DNA of 64,000 bases from Nocardia albiluteola (GCF_018860155.1 NZ_JAHKNI010000004.1:372001-436000); one strand, 5' to 3'. Positions 1 through 9,237 are shown, counted from the first letter of the stretch. A program made the numbers and translations. Notes: a model not told the origin generated them from the sequence alone.

Positions 1-108
1 GATCACCAGCACGTCGACGACGCCGCCGTCGCCGAGCGCGCGCAGCTCCCGCTCGCGCCGCGCCGCATTCAGCGCCGAATCTCCGAAAGCCTGTGCGGAT
101 CCGTTCAT
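1..108 (-). CDS. glpD: Glycerol-3-phosphate dehydrogenase, N-terminal fragment (cut by window edge)
   Basis: Only the first 36 codons are inside the window, from an ATG at 108 running off position 1. The peptide begins MNGSAQAFGDSALNAARR and ends in a hydrophobic strand, VVDVLVI, just where an FAD-binding GxGxxG turn would start. This fits the N-terminus of a mycobacterial-type GlpD, which oxidises glycerol 3-phosphate to dihydroxyacetone phosphate at the membrane. It lies 28 nt after a TetR gene on the same strand, so the two are probably cotranscribed. The same order (glpD, tetR, divergent flavoprotein, lipid kinase) is known from Mycobacterium tuberculosis Rv2249c-Rv2252, and that synteny is the main support. 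Confidence 0.7.
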   Translation of the reverse strand, partial: MNGSAQAFGDSALNAARRERELRALGDGGVVDVLVI

Positions 109-136
109 TTCACCATTCCCATCGGGTATCGGGCGG

Positions 137-775
137 TCACTGTTTCTCGCATTCCGGGGTCGGGTCACCGGGGCGCAGGTAGCCCTCGATCGCACGGGTC
201 AGCTCCGCGTCCAGCCGGTGCTCGGGCAGCAGATCGCCGACCATGGCGGCGGACTGCACGGTGGACTGGGCGATCAGCAGCAGCATGGTGGCCAGCTCGT
301 CCGGGGCGCCGGCGCGGATGGAACCGTCCTGCTGGCCCTCGCCGATCAGGCCGGCGAACAGCTGGATGAGAGCCCGCTGATTGCGGCCGAGGCGGCCGAA
401 CACATAGGTCAGCATCAGGTCGGTGTCGGTGCGGAAGATCTTGGCGAACAGCGGATTCGCGCGCACGGTAGCCGCGCCCGCGACCACGCCCCCGACGAGG
501 CGGTCCCGCGCGCGCCCGGCGCCGGGCACGGTCCGCCCGATGATGCCGTGCAGCTCCTGAACCAATAGCTCGGCCACCAGCGACCCGGTGTCGGGCCAAC
601 GGCGATACACCGTCGGGCGGCTGACACCGGCGCGGCGCGCCACCTCGGTCAGCGTGGTCCGGCGCACCCCGAACTCCTCGACGCAGGCGCGGGCGGCGTC
701 CAGGATGGCTCGGTCGATGGAGCTGGCGCCGTCGGGCGCCGCTGCAGCGTCCTCGGAGCTGGATGGCACGGACAT
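137..775 (-). CDS. TetR/AcrR family transcriptional regulator
   Basis: A 212-aa protein. Residues about 20-70 form a typical TetR N-terminal DNA-binding domain, with a helix-turn-helix reading VARRAGVSRPTVYRRWPDTG; the rest is a variable helical ligand-binding domain. It is transcribed towards glpD and divergently from the flavoprotein gene at 862. A perfect inverted repeat at 835-851 in the 86-nt intergenic gap is the obvious operator. It resembles the TetR gene at the same place in M. tuberculosis (Rv2250c). The ligand is unknown; glycerolipid or fatty-acyl compounds are a guess from its neighbours. Confidence 0.9.
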   Translation of the reverse strand: MSVPSSSEDAAAAPDGASSIDRAILDAARACVEEFGVRRTTLTEVARRAGVSRPTVYRRWPDTGSLVAELLVQELHGIIGRTVPGAGRARDRLVGGVVAGAATVRANPLFAKIFRTDTDLMLTYVFGRLGRNQRALIQLFAGLIGEGQQDGSIRAGAPDELATMLLLIAQSTVQSAAMVGDLLPEHRLDAELTRAIEGYLRPGDPTPECEKQ

Positions 776-834
776 CGATCACCGCCGGGTCGGGCGCGGA
801 CCACTGCGAACCGCGCGTATGAGTCGTTTACTAC

Positions 835-851
835 TTGACACTATATGTCAA
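835..851. promoter_or_regulatory. Perfect inverted repeat, candidate TetR operator
   Basis: The 17-bp sequence TTGACACTATATGTCAA has 6-bp perfect arms and a 5-bp centre. It lies between the divergent tetR (start 775) and flavoprotein (start 862) genes. Its left arm also matches a -35 hexamer, so a bound repressor would block promoter access. Its placement suggests autoregulation plus control of the divergent operon. Confidence 0.55.
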
Positions 852-861
852 ACTGTAACGC

Positions 862-2505
862 ATGACCGAAAACCGACAAGACGCGTCATCCTTCGAAATG
901 CCGGGCGAGTCGTCGTCGCGGCCGAGTATGGTGTGGGACGCCTGGGGCATTCCGTCGGAGCATGCGCCGCTGCCGGAGAAGATCCGGACGTTGCTGGCGC
1001 AGGTTTTCGGAGTGTCCGGCGAGTCGGTGACGCGTCGCGATGAGGGCAGCGTGCCACTACGCACCTCGGCGTTGTCGCAGGCGCATCTCGCTGGGTTGTC
1101 CACGGTGGTCGGCCCGGACCAGGTCCGCACCGACCACCGTGCCCGGCTCCTGCACGCCGGTGGTAAGAGCACCCCCGATCTGTTGCGCCGTCGTCTCGAC
1201 GGGCCGCAGGACGCGCCCGACGCGGTGCTGTTCCCTGCCGATCACGACCAGGTACTCGCCGTCCTGGAGTACTGCACGGAGCAGCGCATCGCCGTGGTGC
1301 CCTTCGGCGGCGGCACCAGCGTGGTCGGCGGCGTGGATCCGGCTCGCGGCGCATTCGATGCCGTTGTCACCCTGGATCTTCGGCGTCTGGACAGCCTCAC
1401 CGACCTGGATCCGGTCAGTGGCACCGCCACCCTCGGCGCCGGGCTGACCGGGCCGCAGGCGGAGAAACTGCTTGCCGCGCACGGTCTTTCGCTGGGGCAC
1501 TTCCCGCAGAGCTTCGAATTCGCCAGTATCGGCGGATTCGCTGCCACCCGGTCGTCCGGCCAGGCCTCGGCGGGATTCGGCCGCTTCGACGACATGATTC
1601 AGCGCCTGCGCGTGGCCACCCCCGGCGGCACCCTGGACCTCGGTCGTGCCCCCGCCTCGGCCGCGGGACCCGATCTGCGCGAGCTGTTCTCGGGGTCCGA
1701 GGGCACGCTGGGCGTGATCACCGCGGTCACACTGCGGGTGCATCCGGTTCCGGCGACCGTGGGCTATCAGGCCTGGTCGTTTCCCGATTTCGGCGCCGGC
1801 GCCGCGGCCCTGCGATCCGTGGTGCAGGCCGGGGCCGCCCCGACCGTGTTGCGGCTGTCCGACGAGGCCGAGACCGGCCTGAATCTGGCCCGCGCCGGAG
1901 ACATCGGCGGCAACCCGGTGACCGGCTGCCTGGCCATCACGACGATCGAGGGATCCGCGGCCCACGTCGAGGCCCGCGGCGCCGAGGCGGCCGCGCTGCT
2001 CACCGCCGCGGGCGGCACCGCGCTCGGGGAGCAGGCGGCTCGGGACTGGGAACACGGCCGCTTCGCCGCGCCGTATCTGCGCGACGCGCTGCTGGACGTC
2101 GGAATCCTCTGCGAGACGCTGGAAACCGCGACCAGCTGGTCCAATCTGGCCGAGCTGAAGGCGAAAGTCACTGCGGCACTGACGGATTCCCTCGCCGGAC
2201 AGGGAACTCCGCCGCTGGTGATGTGCCACATCTCGCACACCTATCCGACCGGCGCCTCGCTGTACTTCACCGTGGTGGCCAAGCAGCTCGACGATCCGAT
2301 CGCCCAGTGGCACACCGCCAAGCACGCCGTCGGCGACGCCATCGCCGCGGCCGGGGGCACCATCACCCATCACCACGCCGTCGGCGCGGACCACCGCCCG
2401 TGGATGACCGGCGAGATCGGCGAGCTGGGCGTGCGGGTGCTGCGCGCGGTCAAGCAGGCCGTCGACCCGGCCGGAATCCTCAACCCGGGAAAGCTGATTC
2501 CATGA
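862..2505 (+). CDS. FAD-binding oxidase, alkylglycerone-phosphate-synthase-like flavoprotein
   Basis: A 547-aa protein of the vanillyl-alcohol-oxidase flavoprotein fold. The FAD PP-loop is near residues 150-165 (VVPFGGGTSVVGG), followed by a glycine-rich SIGGFAATRSSGQ segment. The C-terminal substrate domain contains HISHTYPTGASLYFT and ends in the usual DPAGILNPGKL motif. Such enzymes include alkylglycerone-phosphate synthase and D-lactate or glycolate oxidases; the M. tuberculosis relative is Rv2251. Its stop overlaps the next start (ATGA), so it is coupled to the lipid kinase. With glpD and the kinase it suggests glycerol-lipid or ether-lipid metabolism, but the substrate cannot be read from sequence. 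The ATG at 862 lies only about 10 nt beyond the operator, so the leader is very short. Confidence 0.88.
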   Translation: MTENRQDASSFEMPGESSSRPSMVWDAWGIPSEHAPLPEKIRTLLAQVFGVSGESVTRRDEGSVPLRTSALSQAHLAGLSTVVGPDQVRTDHRARLLHAGGKSTPDLLRRRLDGPQDAPDAVLFPADHDQVLAVLEYCTEQRIAVVPFGGGTSVVGGVDPARGAFDAVVTLDLRRLDSLTDLDPVSGTATLGAGLTGPQAEKLLAAHGLSLGHFPQSFEFASIGGFAATRSSGQASAGFGRFDDMIQRLRVATPGGTLDLGRAPASAAGPDLRELFSGSEGTLGVITAVTLRVHPVPATVGYQAWSFPDFGAGAAALRSVVQAGAAPTVLRLSDEAETGLNLARAGDIGGNPVTGCLAITTIEGSAAHVEARGAEAAALLTAAGGTALGEQAARDWEHGRFAAPYLRDALLDVGILCETLETATSWSNLAELKAKVTAALTDSLAGQGTPPLVMCHISHTYPTGASLYFTVVAKQLDDPIAQWHTAKHAVGDAIAAAGGTITHHHAVGADHRPWMTGEIGELGVRVLRAVKQAVDPAGILNPGKLIP

Positions 2506-3389
2506 CGGGGTCGGTGCTGTTGGTGACGAATCCGCTGTCCGGTCACGGACGGGGATCGGCGGCGGCCGCCGAGGCCGCGGCCCGGCTGCGCCAGCGTGGC
2601 GCGGAGGTCACCGAGGTGAGTGGCGCCACGGCCGCGGAATCGCTTCGCCTGGTGCGGGATCGGCTGTCCGGAGACCAGCGGCCCGATGCGGTGGTCTGCG
2701 CCGGGGGCGACGGTCTGGTGTGCCTGGTGCTGCAGGCGCTGGCAGGGACCGGGGTGCCGCTCGGGCTGGTGCCCGGCGGCACGGGCAACGATCTGGCGCG
2801 TGAATTCGGTGTGCCGCAGCACGATCCGATTGCGGCGGCCGACATCGTGTGCAACCGGTCGGTGCGCGACATCGATCTCGGCGAGGTACACGGCACCTTG
2901 CGGTTCGCGACCGTGGCGGGGACCGGATTCGATGCCCGGGTGACGTTGCGCGCCAACCGGATGCGCTATCCCCGCGGCCCGCTGCGGTATTCCGTCGCGG
3001 CGCTGGCGGAACTCGCCCGGGGGCTGGCGGTTCCGTATCGCATCGAGCTGTCGGACGCCACGATCGTCGAGACCGAGGCGATCATGGTGGCGGTCGGCAA
3101 CACCCGGACCTACGGCGGTGGCATGATGATCTGCCCCGACGCGGTCGTCGACGACGGCCTGCTGGATCTCACGGTGGTGGGCGCGATGTCCAGGCGGGAG
3201 ATGCTGCGCATGCTGCCGGCCCTGTCGTCCGGCAAGCGCATCGATCACCCGGCGATCAGCCAGTATCGCGCGGCCGAGATCACCCTGACCGCGCCCGGCG
3301 CCCCCGTGACCGCCGACGGTGACCCGGCCGGCGCCCTGCCCGCGCACTTTCGCGCGCTGCCGGGCGCACAGCCGGTGATCGTGCCGTAA
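2502..3389 (+). CDS. Diacylglycerol/lipid kinase (YegS/DgkB family)
   Basis: A 295-aa protein starting at an ATG that overlaps the flavoprotein stop (ATGA at 2502-2505). It has the DAGK catalytic signature: an N-terminal NPLSGHG loop, then GGDG at about residues 67-70 (VVCAGGDGLVCLV), and VPGGTGNDLAREF. GGDG is followed by LV where many relatives have TV. Members of this family phosphorylate diacylglycerol or related lipids with ATP; Rv2252 of M. tuberculosis is the syntenic relative and has been linked to phosphatidylinositol mannoside synthesis. The C-terminal domain contains the usual GGGMMICPDAVVDDGLLDL stretch, so the protein looks intact. Confidence 0.9.
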   Translation: MTGSVLLVTNPLSGHGRGSAAAAEAAARLRQRGAEVTEVSGATAAESLRLVRDRLSGDQRPDAVVCAGGDGLVCLVLQALAGTGVPLGLVPGGTGNDLAREFGVPQHDPIAAADIVCNRSVRDIDLGEVHGTLRFATVAGTGFDARVTLRANRMRYPRGPLRYSVAALAELARGLAVPYRIELSDATIVETEAIMVAVGNTRTYGGGMMICPDAVVDDGLLDLTVVGAMSRREMLRMLPALSSGKRIDHPAISQYRAAEITLTAPGAPVTADGDPAGALPAHFRALPGAQPVIVP

Positions 3390-3401
3390 CCCGGCGCGGT
3401 C

Positions 3402-3764
3402 CTACCAGGCCTGCACGACGACCAGCCGCGGCCCCGGGGCGACAACGAGGGCGAACCTGCCGTCGGGGTGGCTCGCGGCCTCGTTGATCACATCGGGCAT
3501 ATCCGCGTAGACGTGATTACCGATCGCGCGCAGCTGCGAATCCGGCCGGATGGACACGCTGAGGGCGCTGCGGGGCACGACCTGCTCGAGCAGCGCGGGA
3601 ACCGGACCGTTGGCCAGCGACTGCGTCTCGCCGTGGTCGAACTCGATCCCGATTCCGCCGGTCTTCGGATTGACGACCGGTGCGGCCGCGGCGGCCGAGC
3701 CCGCGCCCACCATTCCCGCGACGGCGGCCGCGGCGGCGGCGACGACCAACGTTCGAGTACGCAT
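3402..3764 (-). CDS. Small secreted protein with signal peptide, function unknown
   Basis: A 120-aa protein. MRTRTLVVAAAAAAVAGM followed by AGSAAAAA is a classic Sec signal peptide with an AxA cleavage region near residue 27, leaving a mature protein of about 93 aa with no cysteine and no recognisable domain. The ATG at 3764 has a purine-rich ribosome site (AAAGAGGGG) just upstream; a longer in-frame reading to 4061 would bury the signal peptide and was rejected. It converges on the lipid kinase 12 nt away. M. tuberculosis also has a small secreted unknown (Rv2253) next to its kinase, but I cannot confirm homology. Confidence 0.75.
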   Translation of the reverse strand: MRTRTLVVAAAAAAVAGMVGAGSAAAAAPVVNPKTGGIGIEFDHGETQSLANGPVPALLEQVVPRSALSVSIRPDSQLRAIGNHVYADMPDVINEAASHPDGRFALVVAPGPRLVVVQAW

Positions 3765-4111
3765 GGATACCCCTCTTTCGTGCGTGGCCGCCGCACGGCT
3801 GCGGCGCGGCCCGGCTTTCCGGGGAGTAAGTGCAGCAGACGTTTCGGCTTTTCGCCAGTCCAGCGCGCGATTTCGACGGGCGACTACCTGAGGGGCGCCT
3901 GAACAGCAAAGCTGCACCAACACAATGGGTTCGGGAAAAACCTGAGAATTCCATATGGAAAAGGGATTATGGCCCGAAACGGCGGTAATCTGAATCTCGT
4001 GGGCGGGGTTTTCGGTGTCCCTCATCCGCCGAAAACCCCGCCCTTCGGGTTTCTCCCACAACTCCGCCGGGCCCCCGGCTCGGGCGCAAAGTCAACCCTT
4101 AGAATCACACG
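3765..4111. other. Intergenic region upstream of valS with a long hairpin
   Basis: This 347-bp region separates the divergent secreted-protein gene and valS, and must hold promoters for both. The stretch around 3900-4000 is less GC-rich than its surroundings. The one structural element I see is the inverted repeat at 4001-4043. No T-box core motif (AGGGTGG-type) was found, so aminoacyl-tRNA-responsive control in the classical sense is not supported. Confidence 0.6.
4001..4043 (+). promoter_or_regulatory. Perfect 15-bp inverted repeat in the valS leader region
   Basis: GGGCGGGGTTTTCGG at 4001-4015 pairs perfectly with CCGAAAACCCCGCCC at 4029-4043 around a 13-nt loop, 68 nt before the valS GTG. 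There is no T-run after it, only TTCGGGTTTCT. It could be an actinobacterial-type terminator or attenuator, or an operator on DNA. Whether it is transcribed with valS is unknown. Confidence 0.5.
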
Positions 4112-6814
4112 GTGACCAGCACAGCCCCTGAGAACCCGCGAAATCGTGCCGACGTCCTCCCCAAGAGCTGGAATCCCGGCGAGGTAGAGGCCGACCTGTA
4201 CGAGCACTGGGTAGCCGCTGGTTACTTCGCGGCCGACGCGAGCAGCGACAAGCCCCCCTACTCGATCGTGCTGCCCCCGCCCAACGTCACCGGCAACCTC
4301 CACATGGGCCACGCCTTCGATCACACGATCATGGACCTGCTCACCCGCCGCAAGCGGATGCAGGGCTACGAGGTGCTGTGGCTGCCCGGCATGGACCACG
4401 CCGGCATCGCCACCCAGTCCGTGGTCGAGAAGCAGCTCGCCGCCGACGGCAAGTCCAAGGAGGACTTCGGCCGCGAGCTGTTCGTGCAGAAGGTCTGGGA
4501 CTGGAAGCACGAATCCGGTGGTGCGATCCAGGGCCAGATGCGTCGCCTCGGCGACGGCGTGGACTGGAACCGCGACCGCTTCACCATGGACGAGGGCCTG
4601 TCCCGGGCCGTGCAGACCATCTTCAAGCGCCTGTACGACGCGGGCCTGATCTACCGCGCCGAGCGCCTGGTGAACTGGTCCCCGGTGCTGGAGACGGCGA
4701 TCTCCGACGTCGAGGTGAAGTACGAGGACGTCGAGGGCGAGCTGGTCTCGCTGCGCTACGGGTCGCTGAAGGACGATGAGCCGCACGTGATCGTGGCCAC
4801 CACCCGAGTGGAGACCATGCTCGGCGATACCGCGGTCGCGGTGCATCCGGAGGACGAGCGCTACGCCGCGCTCGTCGGCACCACCCTCTACCACCCGATC
4901 ACCGGCCGGCAGATCCCGGTCGTTGCGGACGACTACGTCGACCCCGAATTCGGTTCCGGCGCAGTCAAGATCACCCCCGCGCACGATCCCAACGACTTCG
5001 AGCTCGGCCTGCGTCACGGCCTGCCCATGCCCACCATCATGGACAAGACCGGCAAGATCGCCGAAAGCGGAACCGAATTCGATGGCATGGATCGGTTCGA
5101 GGCCCGCGTCAAGATCCGCGAGCGCCTGGCGCAGGAGGGCCGGATCGCCGCGGAGAAGCGGCCGTACGTGCACAGCGTCGGGCATTCCGAGCGCTCCGGC
5201 GAGCCGATCGAGCCCCGCCTGTCCATGCAGTGGTGGGTGAAGGTGGAATCCCTCGCCAAGGCCGCAGGCGACGCGGTTCGCAACGGGGACACCACGATTC
5301 ACCCCGCGAGCCAGGAACCGCGCTGGTTCGAGTGGGTGGACAACATGCACGACTGGTGCATCTCGCGCCAGCTGTGGTGGGGCCACCGCATTCCGATCTG
5401 GTACGGCCCGGAGGGCGAGATCGCCTGTGTCGGACCGGACGAGCAGGCCCCCGAGGGCTGGGTGCAGGACCCCGACGTGCTGGACACCTGGTTCTCCTCC
5501 GGGCTCTGGCCCTTCTCGACCATGGGCTGGCCCGACGCGACCCCGGAGCTGGCGAAGTTCTATCCCACCAGCGTGCTGGTGACCGGCTACGACATCCTTT
5601 TCTTCTGGGTGGCGCGGATGATGATGTTCGGCACGTTCGTCGCCGACGATGCGGTCCTCACGGCGGGCAAGCCGGCCGGCGAGCCGCAGGTGCCGTTCCG
5701 GGACGTGTTCCTGCACGGCCTGATTCGTGACGAGTTCGGCCGCAAGTACTCCAAGTCCAAGGGCATCGGTGTCGACCCGCTGGAGTGGATCGACGAATAC
5801 GGTGCGGACGCAACGCGATTCACCCTCGCGCGCGGCGCCCAGCCGGGCAGCGACCTGTCCGTGGGCACCCCGCACGTGACGGCCTCGCGCAGCTTCGTCA
5901 CCAAGCTGTTCAACGCCACCAAGTTCGCGCTGATGAACGGCGCGGCGCCGGGCGAGCTGCCCGATCGGGCCACCCTGACCGATACCGACCGGTGGATCCT
6001 GGATCGGCTGGAAGCCGCTCGGGCCGAGGTCGATTCGGCCTTCGATCGCTACGAGATCGGCAAGGCATGCGAGGGGCTGTACCACTTCGCCTGGGACGAA
6101 CTGTGCGACTGGTACCTGGAATTGGCGAAGGTGCAATTCGCCGAGTCCGACGAGCGTGCCGCGAGTACCCGCATCGTGCTCGGCAATGTGCTGGATTCCG
6201 TACTGCGCCTGCTGCATCCGGCGATCCCGTTCGTCACCGAATCCCTGTGGCAGGCGCTGACCGCCGGGGGCGAGGGTGATTCCATTGTCGTCGCCAGCTG
6301 GCCGCAGGCTTCGGGCGTCGCGGCCGATAAGGTTGCCGCGCGCCGCATTTCGGATGCCCAGCGCATGATCAGCGAGATCCGGCGGTTCCGCAGCGACCAG
6401 GGCCTGACCGACAAGCAGAAGGTCGCGGCCAGGCTGATCGGCATCGAGGCCGCGGATCTGGTTGCGCAGCAGGCCGAGATCGCGAACCTGGCCCGGCTCA
6501 CCGAGCCCGGGGACGACTTCACCGCCACCGCGTCGCTCGAGGTGCGGCTGTCGGGCGCGACGGTCACCGTCGAACTCGACACCTCCGGCACGGTCGACCT
6601 CGACGCCGAACGCCGCCGCCTCGAGAAGGATCTGGCCACCGCGCAGAAGGAGATGGCCGGTACCACGGCCAAACTCGGCAATGAGGCCTTCCTGGCCAAG
6701 GCCCCGGACGACGTGGTGGCGAAGATCCGCACCCGCCGGGACGTCGCGGAATCCGAGGTGGCGCGAATCACCGTGCGTCTCGAGGAGATCGCGCGGCTGG
6801 CGGCCGGGAAGTGA
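4112..6814 (+). CDS. valS: Valyl-tRNA synthetase
   Basis: A 900-aa class Ia aminoacyl-tRNA synthetase, full length for the family. It charges tRNA-Val using ATP in the cytoplasm. The HIGH-type motif is HMGH at residues 64-67 ([13 protein letters not shown]), and the KMSKS-type motif is KYSKS at 545-549. Between them sits the CP1 editing domain ([13 protein letters not shown]). A C-terminal coiled coil ([18 protein letters not shown], about 830-890) is the normal ValRS tRNA-binding arm. The start is GTG at 4112, giving [14 protein letters not shown]. Its TGA overlaps the folC gene region, and valS-folC is the conserved actinobacterial order. Confidence 0.98.
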   Translation: MTSTAPENPRNRADVLPKSWNPGEVEADLYEHWVAAGYFAADASSDKPPYSIVLPPPNVTGNLHMGHAFDHTIMDLLTRRKRMQGYEVLWLPGMDHAGIATQSVVEKQLAADGKSKEDFGRELFVQKVWDWKHESGGAIQGQMRRLGDGVDWNRDRFTMDEGLSRAVQTIFKRLYDAGLIYRAERLVNWSPVLETAISDVEVKYEDVEGELVSLRYGSLKDDEPHVIVATTRVETMLGDTAVAVHPEDERYAALVGTTLYHPITGRQIPVVADDYVDPEFGSGAVKITPAHDPNDFELGLRHGLPMPTIMDKTGKIAESGTEFDGMDRFEARVKIRERLAQEGRIAAEKRPYVHSVGHSERSGEPIEPRLSMQWWVKVESLAKAAGDAVRNGDTTIHPASQEPRWFEWVDNMHDWCISRQLWWGHRIPIWYGPEGEIACVGPDEQAPEGWVQDPDVLDTWFSSGLWPFSTMGWPDATPELAKFYPTSVLVTGYDILFFWVARMMMFGTFVADDAVLTAGKPAGEPQVPFRDVFLHGLIRDEFGRKYSKSKGIGVDPLEWIDEYGADATRFTLARGAQPGSDLSVGTPHVTASRSFVTKLFNATKFALMNGAAPGELPDRATLTDTDRWILDRLEAARAEVDSAFDRYEIGKACEGLYHFAWDELCDWYLELAKVQFAESDERAASTRIVLGNVLDSVLRLLHPAIPFVTESLWQALTAGGEGDSIVVASWPQASGVAADKVAARRISDAQRMISEIRRFRSDQGLTDKQKVAARLIGIEAADLVAQQAEIANLARLTEPGDDFTATASLEVRLSGATVTVELDTSGTVDLDAERRRLEKDLATAQKEMAGTTAKLGNEAFLAKAPDDVVAKIRTRRDVAESEVARITVRLEEIARLAAGK

Positions 6815-6825
6815 AGGGAGAGCAC

Positions 6826-8268
6826 GTGAATTCGCCGGATTTCGGAGCACCCGATCGCCTGCATTCCGGGCCGTCCCCCGTGGATCTGGCCGAGATGGCG
6901 CTGGTCGAGGCCGAACTCGACCAGCGCTGGGGTGAGCGGCAACTCGAGCCCTCGCTGACCCGGATCGTGGCCCTGCTGGATCTGCTCGGCTCGCCGCAGC
7001 GCACCTATCCCTCCATCCAGATTGCGGGCACCAACGGCAAGACCTCGGTCACCCGGATGATCGACGCGCTGCTGACCGCGCTGCATCGGCGCACCGGCCG
7101 CATCACCAGCCCGCACCTGCAGCTGGCCACCGAGCGCATCGCGATCGACAACGAGCCCATCACGCCCGGCAAGTACGTCGAGATCTACCGGGAACTGCAG
7201 CCCTACCTCGAGATGATCGACAAGCAGTCCGAGGCCGCGGGCGGGCCGCGGCTGAGCAAATTCGAGGTCCTCATCGCGATGTCCTACGCGGCGTTCGCCG
7301 AGGCGCCCGTGGACGTCGCGGTCGTGGAGACCGGCATGGGCGGCACCTGGGACGCCACCAACGTCGTCGACGGCCAGGTCGCGGTGATCACCCCGATCGG
7401 CATGGACCACATGGACTATCTGGGCAACGATCTCGCCTCCATCGCCAAGGAGAAGGCCGGGATCATCAAGAAGGCGCCCGAGGATCCGCTGTCCCCGCGC
7501 GAGACCGTCGCCGTCATCGCCGAGCAGGAGCCCGAGGCGATGGATGTGCTGCTGCGCCGGACGGTCGAGGCCGACGCCGCCGTTGCCCGCGCGGGGTCGG
7601 AGTTCCGGCTGCTCTCGCGCCGCATCGCGGTCGGCGGGCAGGTGCTCGAGATCCAGGGCCTGGGCGGCGTGTACGACGAGATCTTCCTGCCCCTGCACGG
7701 GGAACATCAGGCTCGCAATGCCGCGCTCGCGCTGGCGGCGGTCGAGGCGTTCTTCGGCGCGGGCGCGGACCGGCAGCTCGACATCGACGCCGTCCGTGCC
7801 GGATTCGCGAGCGCGATCAGCCCGGGGCGGATGGAGCGCATGCGCAGCGCGCCCACCATCTTCCTGGACGCCGCGCACAACCCGCACGGCGCGAAGGCCC
7901 TGGCCGCGACGCTGACCGACGAGTTCGATTTCCGCAAGCTGATCGGGGTGATCGCGGTGCTGGGCGACAAGGATGCGGCGGGCATCCTGGAGGCGCTCGA
8001 GCCGGTCTTCGACGAGATCGTTGTGACCACCAACGGCTCTCCCCGGGCGCTGCCCGTCGACGATCTGGCGAATATCGCCGTCCAGCGGTTCGGCGACGAA
8101 CGGGTCGTCACCGCGGACACCCTCGCCGATGCGGTCGAAACCGCCATCGCCCTGGCCGAGGAGGCGGGCGATGCGGGCGAGCCGGTGTCCGGGGCGGGAA
8201 TCGTGGTCACCGGATCGGTCGTCACCGCGGGCGCGGCCCGCTCGCTGTTCGGAAAGGATCCTGCTTAG
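6826..8268 (+). CDS. folC: Folylpolyglutamate synthase / dihydrofolate synthase
   Basis: A 480-aa Mur-ligase-family enzyme that adds glutamate to folates, and in bacteria usually also makes dihydrofolate from dihydropteroate. The P-loop is GTNGKTS at residues 68-74, followed by the typical RTGRITSPHLQLATERI folate loop and GMDHMDYLG; DAAHNPHG marks the C-terminal domain. I chose the GTG at 6826 because an AGGGAG ribosome site lies about 6 nt before it. An alternative GTG at 6811 would overlap the valS stop. The 11-nt gap to valS implies translational coupling. Confidence 0.95.
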   Translation: MNSPDFGAPDRLHSGPSPVDLAEMALVEAELDQRWGERQLEPSLTRIVALLDLLGSPQRTYPSIQIAGTNGKTSVTRMIDALLTALHRRTGRITSPHLQLATERIAIDNEPITPGKYVEIYRELQPYLEMIDKQSEAAGGPRLSKFEVLIAMSYAAFAEAPVDVAVVETGMGGTWDATNVVDGQVAVITPIGMDHMDYLGNDLASIAKEKAGIIKKAPEDPLSPRETVAVIAEQEPEAMDVLLRRTVEADAAVARAGSEFRLLSRRIAVGGQVLEIQGLGGVYDEIFLPLHGEHQARNAALALAAVEAFFGAGADRQLDIDAVRAGFASAISPGRMERMRSAPTIFLDAAHNPHGAKALAATLTDEFDFRKLIGVIAVLGDKDAAGILEALEPVFDEIVVTTNGSPRALPVDDLANIAVQRFGDERVVTADTLADAVETAIALAEEAGDAGEPVSGAGIVVTGSVVTAGAARSLFGKDPA

Positions 8269-8270
8269 CC

Positions 8271-8678
8271 ATGTCCGATGACGCAGCCTCCAACAAGGAA
8301 TCCGTGCCGCCCCCGGCCACCGACCCGTGGAAGGGCTTTCGCGGGGTGATGGCCGGTGCGCTGGTGCTCGAGGCCATCACCGTGCTGCTGGCCCTGCCGG
8401 TGGTCGCCTCGGTCGGCGGCGGGTTGAGCTGGTGGTCCATCACCTATCTGGTGGGCTTGGCGGTGCTGATGATCCTCGGCGCCGGGCTGCAGCGGCGCCC
8501 GTGGGCGCTGGGATTCAATGTGGCGATGCAGGTGCTGCTGCTGGTGGGGGCGTTCATCCACCTGTCCATCGGCATCATCGGCATCGTCTTCGTCTCGGTG
8601 TGGGCGTTCATCTTCATCCTGCGCGCCGATGTCAAAAAGCGCATGGATCGCGGCCTGCTGCCGAGTCAGCGCGCTTAG
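8271..8678 (+). CDS. DUF4233 family membrane protein
   Basis: A 135-aa protein with a short polar N-terminus (to about residue 22) and four hydrophobic segments: roughly 25-47 (GVMAGALVLEAITVLLALPVV), 55-75, 82-100 and 102-122. It ends in a basic RADVKKRMDRG cytoplasmic tail. Small four-helix proteins of this type sit between folC and ndk throughout mycobacteria and nocardiae and are annotated DUF4233. It begins 2 nt after the folC stop, so it is in the same operon. Its function is not known. Confidence 0.85.
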   Translation: MSDDAASNKESVPPPATDPWKGFRGVMAGALVLEAITVLLALPVVASVGGGLSWWSITYLVGLAVLMILGAGLQRRPWALGFNVAMQVLLLVGAFIHLSIGIIGIVFVSVWAFIFILRADVKKRMDRGLLPSQRA

Positions 8679-8749
8679 CGGCGCCCGGCGTCACCGCGGG
8701 CCGGACGACGATACGACCCGGTGGTTCGTGGTACCACGGGCGTGCCGGT

Positions 8750-8755
8750 TAGAGT
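8750..8755 (+). promoter_or_regulatory. Candidate -10 element for leaderless ndk transcript
   Basis: TAGAGT at 8750-8755 sits 7 nt before the GTG of ndk, the usual spacing for transcription starting at the start codon. No Shine-Dalgarno sequence is visible upstream of that GTG, which supports a leaderless start. No good -35 is seen. Confidence 0.35.
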
Positions 8756-8762
8756 TGCCCGC

Positions 8763-9179
8763 GTGACTGAGCAGACGTTGGTACTCATCAAGCCGGACGG
8801 CGTGGCCCGTGGCCTGGTCGGTGAGATCATCACCCGCATCGAGCGCAAAGGCTTGAAGATTGCCGAGCTGGAGCTGAAGCAGGTGCCGCAGGAGCTCGCG
8901 GCCGCCCATTACGCCGAGCACGCCGAGCGGCCGTTCTACGGCTCGCTTATCGAGTTCATCACCTCGGGGCCGGTTGTTGCCGCGGTCCTCGAGGGCCCGC
9001 GCGCCATTGCCGCCTTCCGCCAGATCGCCGGCGGCACCGACCCGGTCGAGAAGGCGGTCCCGGGCAGCATCCGCGGCGACTACGCCCTGGAGACCCAGTA
9101 CAACCTCGTGCACGGCTCGGACTCGCCCGAATCCGCCAAGCGCGAGATCGCCCTCTGGTTCCCGCAGTTCGCCCAGTAG
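8763..9179 (+). CDS. ndk: Nucleoside diphosphate kinase
   Basis: A 138-aa protein, the usual length. It transfers the terminal phosphate of ATP to NDPs through a phosphohistidine. The N-terminus [19 protein letters not shown] is canonical, and the active-site His is H117 in [20 protein letters not shown]. The start is GTG at 8763; an upstream in-frame codon at 8721 would add residues not seen in the family. It lies 84 nt after the DUF4233 gene and may have its own leaderless promoter. Confidence 0.97.
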   Translation: MTEQTLVLIKPDGVARGLVGEIITRIERKGLKIAELELKQVPQELAAAHYAEHAERPFYGSLIEFITSGPVVAAVLEGPRAIAAFRQIAGGTDPVEKAVPGSIRGDYALETQYNLVHGSDSPESAKREIALWFPQFAQ

Positions 9180-9211
9180 TCGCTGGTCCCGCACACTCTC
9201 GCCTCGCTCGT

Positions 9212-9237
9212 CCCGGATGCCCGCAATGCCATCCGGG
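9212..9237 (+). terminator. Hairpin after ndk, probable terminator
   Basis: CCCGGATG at 9212-9219 pairs perfectly with CATCCGGG at 9230-9237, 32 nt past the ndk stop. There is no T-run, which is common for actinobacterial terminators. Confidence 0.45.

Noticed and set aside
3765..4061. A 99-codon upstream extension of the secreted protein on the minus strand.
   Set aside because: It would put a clear Sec signal peptide in the middle of the protein and remove the strong ribosome site just before ATG 3764.
4001..4111. T-box riboswitch upstream of valS.
   Set aside because: The conserved T-box core (AGGGTGGNACCGCG-like) is absent; only a simple hairpin is present.
4022..6850. A 942-codon open frame antisense to valS, and similar long antisense frames over rne (9616-13017) and obg.
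   Set aside because: These are GC-skew shadows of strongly biased coding genes; their products are low-complexity Gly/Arg/His-rich sequence with no domain.
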